Shown one piece after another: positions 1 through 6,142 of a DNA stretch of 17,051 bases. The first letter of the stretch is position 1; each line of letters begins with the position of its first letter. This DNA comes from Streptomyces flaveolus. GTDB taxonomy: Bacteria; Actinomycetota; Actinomycetes; Streptomycetales; Streptomycetaceae. The position numbers were made by a program, and so were the translations under genes. The notes below the pieces were generated by a model. It was not told the DNA's origin and made no database searches. It saw only the letters and a list, made by a program, of their open reading frames with translations. The stretch lies in the NCBI RefSeq assembly GCF_000716535.1, contig NZ_JNWV01000075.1, positions 1 to 17,051 on the forward strand, written 5' to 3'.

Positions 1-37
1 GCGTGCGCTCCGCGCCCGCCTGAAGCAGCGGCAGTAA
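1..37 (+). CDS. C-terminal end of an upstream gene (partial)
   Basis: The frame starting at base 2 reads RALRARLKQRQ and then a TAA stop at 35-37. The basic, helix-like tail and the third-position G/C bias fit the end of a real actinobacterial protein that begins outside the window. Too little is present to name it. The other two frames could also be open at this edge, so the call rests on composition only. Confidence 0.4.
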   Translation, partial: RALRARLKQRQ

Positions 38-201
38 AAGGGTTCGCGACCTGGGTTCTCGCTTGGCGGGAACTGGACTGACGGGCCCTCAACCCTCACT
101 GCACCACCGGCCAGGCACCAGCACTCAAGATCAGGTGAAGCGAGGCGCTCACGCGATCCCACACCAGGACCAGCCGAACTGACGAACCTTCCCCAAACCA
201 T
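38..201. other. Intergenic stretch, no gene seen
   Basis: I see no open frame with a ribosome binding site here. The G+C content is lower than in the surrounding Streptomyces-like genes. Together with 202-418 it forms a gap of about 380 bases between the upstream gene tail and the minus-strand gene ending at 419. Confidence 0.5.
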
Positions 202-219
202 CATGCGTCATGACGCATG
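202..219. promoter_or_regulatory. Perfect 18-bp palindrome, candidate operator
   Basis: The sequence CATGCGTCA-TGACGCATG is its own reverse complement over 18 bases with no spacer. A TAGAGT hexamer, acceptable as an actinobacterial -10 element, lies just downstream at 227-232, so the palindrome would overlap or adjoin the -35 region of a plus-strand promoter. A dimeric repressor or activator site is the simplest reading. No clear -35 hexamer and no convincing plus-strand gene follow at once, so the regulated target is unknown. Confidence 0.45.
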
Positions 220-294
220 CTCGGGATAGAGTCTGGGATCAGCACGCACCCCCTACGCCGGCTCCCCCCTCATCGCACGCAGAGAAATACCGGT

Positions 295-316
295 CTGTCA
301 GCTCCACTGCTGACAG
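295..316. other. Short hairpin, 8-bp stem
   Basis: CTGTCAGC (295-302) pairs with GCTGACAG (309-316) around a six-base loop. It lies in the non-coding gap downstream of the palindrome at 202-219. It could be a transcript structure or chance. No T-tract follows, so a simple intrinsic terminator is not supported. Confidence 0.3.
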
Positions 317-416
317 CGGAAATCTCTACAGCCGAGCAGAAAGCAGGTCTCTGAATGCCTTTGCGACCCCATCAGGCGGAAGCCGTGGTGAATCACCTAA
401 GGACCGTGCAGACACA

Positions 417-441
417 GGCTACTTGAGGAAACCTGGTAGCC
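417..441 (-). terminator. Hairpin over the stop codon of the 169-aa gene
   Basis: GGCTAC (417-422) pairs with GTAGCC (436-441), and inside it AGG (426-428) pairs with CCT (432-434) around AAA. The structure covers the last codons and the TAG stop of the minus-strand gene that ends at 419. It may act as a terminator or 3' stabiliser. There is no T-tract, which is common for Streptomyces terminators. Confidence 0.3.
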
Positions 442-928
442 GGTCATTTACATGAAAGTCCGTCATGTGAATCATACAGCTTTGCGTGTTGGCAACCGCG
501 TTGATCGCATCGACGTGAGCGCGGAGTTCCAATGCCTCGTCATCGGCGAGGCCAACTATGCCGGTACGGTGCGTTTTGCCGTTCGTGGCGCCACTGGTCA
601 CGTGAATGTCGAAGTTCCTCAGCCGCAGTCGATCTGTCGACGGGTGGGTCGACGTCAATGTGACGACCCACTTGGTGCCGTCCCAGATAGACCACTCACC
701 ACTTGGGTTCGTGAGTGGATGCGGGACCATCCTCACCCCCGGAGTCAGGATGTCGATGTAGAGCGAGACTGATGCAAAGTACACGTCGATGTAGCGCTCT
801 GGTGCCAAAACATCGATGTACAGTTCAACTGGTACGTCCGGGGAGTTTGCGATGGGCGCGAGGCCGGTTGTCCCGACGAACAGAATCTCTGACGTGCAAG
901 TTGGTGGCTCTTTAGTGTAATGGGCCAT
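419..928 (-). CDS. Hypothetical protein, 169 aa, lower-GC, YID-repeat
   Basis: I do not recognise this protein. The ATG at 928 is preceded on the minus strand by GAGGGGAA with about seven bases of spacing, a good ribosome binding site. The protein has no signal peptide or clear membrane segment. Its middle (about residues 36-63) alternates hydrophobic and polar residues and repeats a YID core three times, as YIDVLAP, YIDVYFA and YIDILTP. In the DNA this appears as three copies of TCGATGTA at 753, 786 and 813. The rest (WSIWDGTKWVVTL, LRNFDIHVTSG) looks beta-rich. Base composition is clearly less GC-rich than in neighbouring genes, which suggests recent transfer. It lies downstream of the 287-aa gene on the same strand, 147 bases away, so the two could be co-transcribed. 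A hairpin covers its stop codon. Function is unknown. Confidence 0.65.
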   Translation of the reverse strand: MAHYTKEPPTCTSEILFVGTTGLAPIANSPDVPVELYIDVLAPERYIDVYFASVSLYIDILTPGVRMVPHPLTNPSGEWSIWDGTKWVVTLTSTHPSTDRLRLRNFDIHVTSGATNGKTHRTGIVGLADDEALELRAHVDAINAVANTQSCMIHMTDFHVNDRLPGFLK

Positions 929-1075
929 GAGAGTTCCCCTCGTTACCCGGAACCGGGCATGGCCTGCGGCTCGGGATCTTTCGTAGTTGGGGAGGGATGT
1001 TTCTTCCGGTAAGAACTGTTCCGCCTCGGTGTAGTCACGAGAGCCAGCTCACCCGTAACTCCATCTAAACACTGG
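929..1075. promoter_or_regulatory. Gap between two minus-strand genes with small inverted repeats
   Basis: This 147-base gap has two short inverted repeats: CCCGG-AA-CCGGG at 946-957, inside the 5' leader of the 169-aa gene, and TTCTT-N5-AAGAA at 1001-1015. Composition is less GC-rich than in the flanking 287-aa gene. It may hold the promoter of the 169-aa gene, but I cannot place a confident -35/-10 pair. Confidence 0.3.
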
Positions 1076-1939
1076 TCATGACGAGTCGCGAGTCGAGTCC
1101 GCCCTGCGCCCTCTCGCTGCCGACCGCGTCGCAGCTCGGCCAGTACGGCCGTTCTGGCCGGCACTGGGCTGCGCGGCGCAGGAGTACCGCGGAGGATCGG
1201 GAAAGTGAGGCGCGAGCAAGCCAGGCCCGGCCACACTTGGGTACGCGAAGATGCCCCGAGTTCGATGCGACTGCTGCCACCGGGAGATCTCGGCCGGGAT
1301 GGTCACCGGACAGCCAGGCAAGGACCGCCCGTGGCGGCGCATGGCCCGCCCGAGCGGGGCAGTCTGTATGACGATTCCCTGGTGCCCGGCTCGCTGACGA
1401 TCATGGACCTGCCCGGTGGGATCGAACCAGTAATGGTGGGCGATTCCGACGGCCAGCGGGTAGACCTGCTCCCAGGGCGGGGGTCCGTCCTCGGCCGGGG
1501 AAACGCTGTCTGGCGGGTCGAGGAGGGTGTCGATCACCACCTGGAACGCTGCGGTCCGGAAGTCGTCGGCGTGTGCTCGGCGTTGGCCCGGTGGCATATC
1601 GGCCAGGTAGGGGCGGGCGGTGGAGTGGCGCGCCCACCGTCCGTACAGGCGAGCAGCTTCGGAAGCCTGGGCCTCGGCCTTGTCGAGTATCTCCGCAGCG
1701 CGGACATCAGCGGGTTGGCCCGACGCGGGCTCTTGGGCGCACGGCAGGCCAGGCCTCAGTTTGCGGTCGGCAAGGCCGGTGGTGGCGGCGCCCTGGGAAT
1801 AGTCCGCGATGATGCGTCCGTCATCGCGTTGGAAGTAGCGGTCGTCGGTGCCCTGGGAGACGGAGGCGAGCCATCCGGCCTGGTCGTAGGTGCGGCCCGC
1901 GGACCGAGTCGCGGAGTGCAGGGCCGTCGGCGCGACCAT
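1076..1939 (-). CDS. Hypothetical protein, 287 aa
   Basis: I do not recognise this protein. The open frame extends much further upstream, to 2455, but only into low-complexity Pro/Arg/Ala sequence. I chose the ATG at 1939 because the minus strand carries CCAGGAGTAGGCGC directly before it, an AGGAG seven to eight bases from the ATG. From there the sequence becomes protein-like. A stretch around residues 80-135 (EILDKAEAQASEAARLYGRW, then TARPYLADMPPGQRRAHADDF) looks helical. A middle block reads PPPWEQVYPLAVGIAHHYWF. The C-terminal third is rich in Arg, Ser and Pro and may be disordered or altered by an indel. No catalytic motif, signal peptide or membrane helix is evident. The anomalous T-poor segment begins about 50 bases upstream of its start codon. 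Confidence is moderate that a gene exists and none is claimed for function. Confidence 0.5.
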   Translation of the reverse strand: MVAPTALHSATRSAGRTYDQAGWLASVSQGTDDRYFQRDDGRIIADYSQGAATTGLADRKLRPGLPCAQEPASGQPADVRAAEILDKAEAQASEAARLYGRWARHSTARPYLADMPPGQRRAHADDFRTAAFQVVIDTLLDPPDSVSPAEDGPPPWEQVYPLAVGIAHHYWFDPTGQVHDRQRAGHQGIVIQTAPLGRAMRRHGRSLPGCPVTIPAEISRWQQSHRTRGIFAYPSVAGPGLLAPHFPDPPRYSCAAQPSAGQNGRTGRAATRSAARGRRADSTRDSS

Positions 1940-1989
1940 GCGCCTACTCCTGGAACTCACCAAGGAACCGGTGGGAAAAATCGGTCGGC

Positions 1990-3260
1990 GCGGCCGCAGG
2001 ACGGGGGACGGCAGGTGGCCCGGTTTCCGGGACGGTGGGTAGGCGGCGGGCGGCACGCGGGACGGCCGGGCCCGGCAGGACACCGCACAGCTCGGCGCAA
2101 GCCTCCGGACGGCCAGGGACCGGCGCGGCGCGGTAGCCGGGACGGCGGACCGCCGGACGCACGGCTGGAGGCCGCGCGCGGGCGGCCAGGGGCGCGGCGG
2201 GACCACGGCGTGGGAGTCCGCCTTCGTGCACGGCGCCGTACGGCCGCAGCACAGCGGGGGTGCGGCGAGGCCCGGGGGGACGGCGGCGGACCCGGGCCCA
2301 GGACGGCCGGCCAGCGGGCGGGGGCCGACGGCCGGGAGCGGGGGCCCGTCCGGCCGTCGGCCCAAAGGGCCGGTGCGGCGGGTGGCCGACCGCGGGACGG
2401 CACACGGGCGCAGCAGGAGCGGGCAGGCGGCGGGCGCGGGCAGCGCGGCGGGCACGGTGGCTCAGATGGCGGCCAGCGGCCGACGTGAGGGCGGGCCCGG
2501 GGGTGGAAGGCTCAGCGGGGCACGGCGGGGGCAGGCGGCCACCAAACCGCCGCAGGCCGGGCCTGCCCGGCCGGGACCCGCGCAGGTCCGGTCGGCGGTA
2601 TACGGCCCGACACGGCACGGCGGACGCGGCCATCAATGGGACAGCCGGGCGGCCAGCGGGCGGAGACAGGTCACAGGGGAGAGGCGACGCAGCCCGGCGC
2701 AGGCGGCGGAACGGCCAGATGGAGGCGGTGCGGAATCGGCACAGCCGGCTCGGCCCACGCGGACGGGACGCGGGGGCAGGAGGGACGGGCCAGGACAAAA
2801 AGCACGGCACCGGCGCGGCCGGGCGGCGGGGGTGACCGGGAGACCGGCGCGCGGCCGCAGCGCTGCGGCCGGCCTGTCGGCAGCTCTCCGCCCCCGGGAC
2901 GCAGGGCGGCAGCGGCTCGGCGCAGCCGAGGACCGACAGCGGCGGGGCGGCGGCGATAGGCGGCATGCGCGCGGCGGCAGGAAGCGGGCGGCGGCCCACG
3001 TATCGGCCGAGCCGCGGCGGCCAGTAGCGGCCGGTGGCCGACAGGGCGATCGGAGCCCGGGTGACAGCGGCAGACCGCCACGGCGAGGGTGAACCAACAG
3101 GCGGCGGCGAGCGCGCCGGGCGCAGCCGCGCGGCCGAGGCAGCCGACGGGCGGGACGGCCCGACGACGGCCCAGGGCCGAGGAATCTGGCAGAAGCGGCC
3201 GTGACAGGCGCGGCAGGGGGACAGCCGGACATCAAGCCGACGGCGGAGGTGGCTGAGGCA
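1990..3260. other. T-poor, about 81% GC segment without a credible gene
   Basis: By hand count over 2041-3240 the plus strand has about 53 T and 176 A in 1200 bases, hence about 81% G+C with A outnumbering T by more than three to one; G also clearly exceeds C. Several 60-base rows contain no T at all. Many long open frames exist on both strands, but all are low-complexity Gly/Arg/Ala or Pro/Arg/Ala reads without ribosome binding sites, as expected when stop codons are rare by composition. GGACGG or GGGACGG recurs often, and GGCCAGCGG occurs at 2309, 2471 and 2651, but I see no fixed-period array. The left edge lies just upstream of the 287-aa gene and the right edge against a gene relic, so the segment looks inserted or locally expanded. 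Nature unknown. Confidence 0.55.
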
Positions 3261-3274
3261 GGCCGCCCAGAGCG

Positions 3275-3544
3275 TCCATCGACGCGATCCCCTGCGCGCA
3301 CCCCGAGGTCGACTGGGCGCAGCTGCGCGTGGTGGAGAAGGCCAGCGCTCCCCCCTCGCCGCGCTGGCGAAGCAGGCCTCCCTGGCCTGACCCGGGCCGC
3401 CTCTCGTACCGGAGGCGGCCAGTTCAGCTGGCGCATGATCAACGCCAAGCAGAATGAAGAGGGCGGCAAGGCGCTCTTGGCCGCTTCTACCTCTGCAACC
3501 GGGTCCTGGAGAAGGATAGGTTCCTCGTCTGGATCAGGCCCTGA
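3275..3544 (+). pseudogene. Relic of an unidentified gene, C-terminal part, several frameshifts
   Basis: Protein-like text continues across this stretch but changes frame three times. One frame gives HPEVDWAQLRVVEKA (from about 3300). After a run of six C at 3350-3355 a second frame gives LAALAKQASLA and then a TGA. A third frame gives GQFSWRMINAKQNEEGGKALL (about 3417-3479). The first frame then returns with FYLCNRVLEKDRFLVW and ends at TGA 3542-3544. Read together these look like the C-terminal 85-90 residues of one former protein. No start or N-terminal part is visible, because the T-poor segment lies directly upstream. I cannot name the family. The relic ends 28 bases before the ComJ-like gene. 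Confidence 0.5.
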
Positions 3545-3572
3545 CCACGTCTCCGATCACCAGGAACACTCC

Positions 3573-4064
3573 ATGAGCGACCAGGACGAGCAAGGGCGCG
3601 AGCTTGTGCCCGTGCAGTACCACCAGTTCCAGATCAGCGACGAGGACGGCCCCGCCGGCCCCGATCTGCCTCGCGAGCACAACGGCCTGATCGAGGTGCA
3701 AGACGGCATCGCCGCCATCCACACCGGGGACGTCGACGTCACCGTCACCTGCCACACCGAAGCCCCGCAGCCCGGGGACGACGTGTGGGAGGAGATCGTC
3801 GAGATGTCCCTGCACTCGGTGTCGGGAGAGCTGATGGTGCGAGGACTGATGGACGACCTGGACGAGGAGCTGCCGGTGCTCTCCTTCGCGGGCCCCGACG
3901 ACTACCGGCTGCGCATCCATGCCCGCGGCCGGGACACCGCCATCGACCTCGCCCCGGACGAGGTCACCGAGTGGTACCTCATCCAGGTATGGCCGGCACC
4001 GCCACAAGACGTGGCCGTACTCCGCCAGACCGACACCTACGGAGCCTCCGTCCGAACGCGCTGA
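3573..4064 (+). CDS. ComJ-like protein, 163 aa
   Basis: The likely role is as an inhibitor or immunity-type partner protein, by analogy only. The ATG at 3573 follows AGGAA with seven bases of spacing. Upstream extension of the frame runs through the gene relic and is rejected. The N-terminal VPVQYHQFQISDED recalls the start of Bacillus ComJ (Nin), which reads SYHQF followed by an acidic stretch. The central DVDVTVTCHTE strand, the block MSLHSVSGELMVRGLMDD, and the DDYRLRIHARGRD strand keep the same order as in ComJ. The C-terminal WYLIQVWPAP block suggests a further beta strand. ComJ inhibits the nuclease NucA in competence; no NucA-like gene is in this window. The protein is acidic, without signal peptide or membrane helix, so cytoplasmic. 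The gene itself is well supported; the family assignment is from memory of the sequence pattern and is tentative. Confidence 0.6.
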   Translation: MSDQDEQGRELVPVQYHQFQISDEDGPAGPDLPREHNGLIEVQDGIAAIHTGDVDVTVTCHTEAPQPGDDVWEEIVEMSLHSVSGELMVRGLMDDLDEELPVLSFAGPDDYRLRIHARGRDTAIDLAPDEVTEWYLIQVWPAPPQDVAVLRQTDTYGASVRTR

Positions 4065-4238
4065 GAACTCGCTCTCGCCGCTCCCCCGCCTTGGCGATCG
4101 GCGAACCTTCCCGGCAGCTGTACGGTGCTGAACAGGGGCTACGGCCACGGTTCTTCAGGTCCGCCGCTTTCACAGCGCCCGCAGGGTCAGGAGCGCGGTG
4201 TGGGACTTCGGGCAGGTCGGTGCCGAGCGGCCGGGGTG

Positions 4239-4407
4239 TCAGTCGTGCTGCCGCCAGGTCACGACAAGGCCGATCAGGAAGCTCCCGATGCGGCGGACGG
4301 CTCCGTTCAGGAGTGCGACGGCGACAAGACTCCGCCACGAGGCGGGCACGGCAGCCGCATTGTCCGTGTGCGGGGCCGGCAGAGGGCGTGCAGTCGTTGT
4401 TCGCCAT
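4239..4407 (-). pseudogene. Small minus-strand gene, probably frameshifted
   Basis: The ATG at 4407 is preceded on the minus strand by AAAAGGACACCCACC, a textbook Streptomyces ribosome binding site. The frame from it starts MANNDCTPSAGPAHG and then turns into low-complexity sequence that runs on past 4000. In another frame of the same strand a natural-looking C-terminus appears: VPASWRSLVAVALLNGAV, then a short hydrophobic helix (IGSFLIGLVVTW) and a stop at 4239. That frame has no start codon with a ribosome binding site. The simplest reading is a single small gene of about 55 codons, with a C-terminal hydrophobic segment, broken by one indel near 4350-4370. Alternatively two short frames overlap by chance. 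It lies convergent to the ComJ-like gene and divergent from the 389-aa gene. Confidence 0.4.
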
Positions 4408-4520
4408 GGTGGGTGTCCTTTTGTTTGGGCAGGGCGCGGTGGCGCGCCGTGCGGGATGTGTTCTGGGACCAGTGAGCCAGAGCCGTGCACCCGCGAAAAT
4501 TCACACCTCTCGGGGTTGTA

Positions 4521-5690
4521 ATGGTGGGCGTGGCACGAGGAGCACCGAGTCCGGCTGATCAGCGAGTGGTCCGTGAACTGGCTGCGAAAGAACTGGCGGT
4601 GACGGCAAGCCAGTTGGAGAGCTGGCGGCGGGCGGGGCTGTTGCCGCGGCACCGGCGCCGCGGGCTCGGGCGTGGCCGGGGTTCGGCGGTGGATGCGGTC
4701 GATCCGATGGTGGTGGAGAGCGCGGCGGCTTTGGCGCGGCATCTTCGTCAGGGGCGGGACCGGCGGCTGGCCGTGCTGGAGTGGTTCGCGGAGGCCGGCA
4801 TGCCGGTGATGCCGGGGGCGGTTCAGGTGCCGGAGCCCCCGATGGACGCCGTTCGCCAGGCCCTGGTGTGGGTGCTGCAACGGTCGGCGTCGCAGCGCCT
4901 GGTGGAGTTCGCCCGCCACGCTGCCGGGGCGGGCGAGGAAGGGCAGGACGCGCTGTACGAGCGCGCCGACCGGCTTATCAAGCTCTACCGGGGGCTGGCG
5001 CACCCCACCCTGGTGCGCGCGGCGCTCGAAACCGATGAGGAGCTGCCGGACGGGCCGGACTTCAAGGGCATGGCGCACCTGGTCGCGGCGATCGGCCTGG
5101 GGGCGGAGGAAGTGGGAGCCGACGCGCTGGCCGAGGCATTCGCCTCCTTCGGGATGTTCGGCCTGACAGTCGAGGACTGGGCGCAGATGCTGGGGGCGGC
5201 CGAGCGCGGCGAGGGGCCACCGGTGGACTGGGGGATGTTCCAGCGGCAGGCGGATACGCTGGGCCGGGTCCAGCGGGCCAGTGACGAGGAGCTGGTGCGG
5301 GCGCGGACGGTACTCCTCGGCCTGCGCGGGTTCTACGGGCTGTACGTGATGCACGGGCTGTTCATGCCGGACACGCCGGCACTCGCCGCGCTGCGGGGCC
5401 GGATCGACGAGTGGGGCATGGGTCCGGTCCTGGACCACGTCATCGCCCTTAACCCCTCCGCCAGGCAGCTCGCCGAGAACTTGGCGGTCTGCCTCGGACC
5501 CCCCTTCGACGGGATGTACGAAGCGCTCATGGAGCAGCTCACGGCCGACCCGAAGATCTTCCGTCTGCCCGGCGACGACACCGGCCCGGCCGCCTTCATG
5601 GAGGCATGGACCCGCACCCTGCACGAGTCGCGAGACGCAAGGCGGGCGGTGGGCAGCCGCGCGGACGATGGCTCGGCGGGCGCCGCCTGA
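4521..5690 (+). CDS. Hypothetical protein, 389 aa, possible N-terminal HTH
   Basis: I do not recognise the family. I chose the ATG at 4521, with GGGG five bases upstream; an in-frame GTG at 4485 would add 12 residues and cannot be excluded. Residues 20-42 (ELAAKELAVTASQLESW, then RRAGLLPR) resemble the first helices of a MerR-type DNA-binding domain: helix, turn, then a W-RR-AGLLP wing-like segment. They are followed by a very basic stretch rich in RGLGRGRG. The rest is mostly helical with conserved-looking patches (FYGLYVMHGLFMPDTP near residues 271-286; LNPSARQLAENLAVCLGPPF near 310-330). The C-terminal 20 residues are Arg/Ala/Gly-rich. There is no nuclease, kinase or ATPase motif. A DNA-binding regulator is possible but only inferred. 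It stands alone, with gaps of more than 100 bases upstream and about 450 bases downstream. Confidence 0.7.
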   Translation: MVGVARGAPSPADQRVVRELAAKELAVTASQLESWRRAGLLPRHRRRGLGRGRGSAVDAVDPMVVESAAALARHLRQGRDRRLAVLEWFAEAGMPVMPGAVQVPEPPMDAVRQALVWVLQRSASQRLVEFARHAAGAGEEGQDALYERADRLIKLYRGLAHPTLVRAALETDEELPDGPDFKGMAHLVAAIGLGAEEVGADALAEAFASFGMFGLTVEDWAQMLGAAERGEGPPVDWGMFQRQADTLGRVQRASDEELVRARTVLLGLRGFYGLYVMHGLFMPDTPALAALRGRIDEWGMGPVLDHVIALNPSARQLAENLAVCLGPPFDGMYEALMEQLTADPKIFRLPGDDTGPAAFMEAWTRTLHESRDARRAVGSRADDGSAGAA

Positions 5691-5706
5691 AGGTCGGGAA
5701 GCTGGT

Positions 5707-5735
5707 CGGCGGCTCGGTGATCCGTATGGCCGCCG
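5707..5735 (+). terminator. Hairpin after the 389-aa gene
   Basis: CGGCGGC (5707-5713) pairs with GCCGCCG (5729-5735), and an inner CGG/CCG pair (5715-5717 with 5722-5724) closes a TGAT loop. It begins 16 bases after the stop codon at 5690. This position and strength suit a Streptomyces terminator without a T-tract. Confidence 0.4.
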
Positions 5736-6142
5736 CGCCTGAGCCGTGTGGCTCTACGCGCGTCCTCCACGGATTATTTAATCCACCTTGTCTGATTCAT
5801 ATGGTATCTGGCACTCTGTCGGGGCACGTCAGTGGTCCTGACGACCTGCCAGCCCCGTGCCGCCGTCGGCGGAGGGGGTGTTGAGCTGTGCGCTGCGGAG
5901 GCCCCTCGGTTTCGTAGGGAGTTGTCCGGTGGCGTGCGCCGTCTCCGGTGGTGGACTCGAAGGGGCAGACGGTCTTCGCCGGTGCGCGCTCAGTGTGCGT
6001 GACGGTGACGGCGGCCCTCGCCGGTGCTCCCTGGACAGGAGTGCCTGCGGTTCGGGGTGCGTGTGGCACCCGGCAGGACCGCCGGATGCGTTTCGTCGCA
6101 CCCGGGGCCACGAGGGTTTCCGGGAAAGGACCGTCTGTTCTC
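5736..6142. promoter_or_regulatory. About 400-base leader before the 818-aa gene, with an AT-rich island
   Basis: No credible gene lies here. The most AT-rich spot of the region is 5771-5807: it contains the palindrome GGATTA-TT-TAATCC (5771-5784), then TTGTCT (5788-5793) and CATATGGTAT. This is a plausible promoter or operator zone for the downstream cluster, although I cannot place a -35/-10 pair with standard spacing. From about 5880 on the DNA is GC-rich again. It contains GCCGGTGC twice (about 5978 and 6020) and a small hairpin GGGTGC-GTGTG-GCACCC (6055-6071). An open frame from 5948 through this leader lacks a ribosome binding site and is not used as the start. Confidence 0.35.

Noticed and set aside
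210..455. 81-aa plus-strand open frame beginning inside the palindrome
   Set aside because: It has no ribosome binding site or protein-like pattern, and its end overlaps the better supported minus-strand gene.
943..1236. 97-aa minus-strand open frame between the first two minus-strand genes
   Set aside because: It overlaps the 287-aa gene in another frame and has no initiation signal.
2309..2663. Possible direct-repeat or CRISPR-like array (GGCCAGCGG at 2309, 2471, 2651; many GGACGG)
   Set aside because: Spacing is irregular and the repeats are too short to stand out in about 81% GC DNA.
1205..3092. Long plus-strand open frames across the T-poor segment
   Set aside because: The translations are Gly/Arg/Ala-rich low complexity with no ribosome binding site. 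They are open mainly because T is rare, so stop codons cannot form.
1990..3260. Diversity-generating retroelement or retron explanation for the biased composition
   Set aside because: No reverse transcriptase gene and no template/variable repeat pair is visible in the window, so base bias alone does not support it.
1940..3469. Long minus-strand open frames across the same segment
   Set aside because: They read as Pro/Arg/Ala low complexity, and stop codons on this strand are rare by composition. No initiation signal supports them. The real minus-strand start is 1939.
4239..5624. 461-aa minus-strand open frame opposite the 389-aa gene
   Set aside because: Most of it is the shadow of the plus-strand gene. 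Only its last 40 or so codons (before 4239) look natural, and these are reported as the small frameshifted gene.
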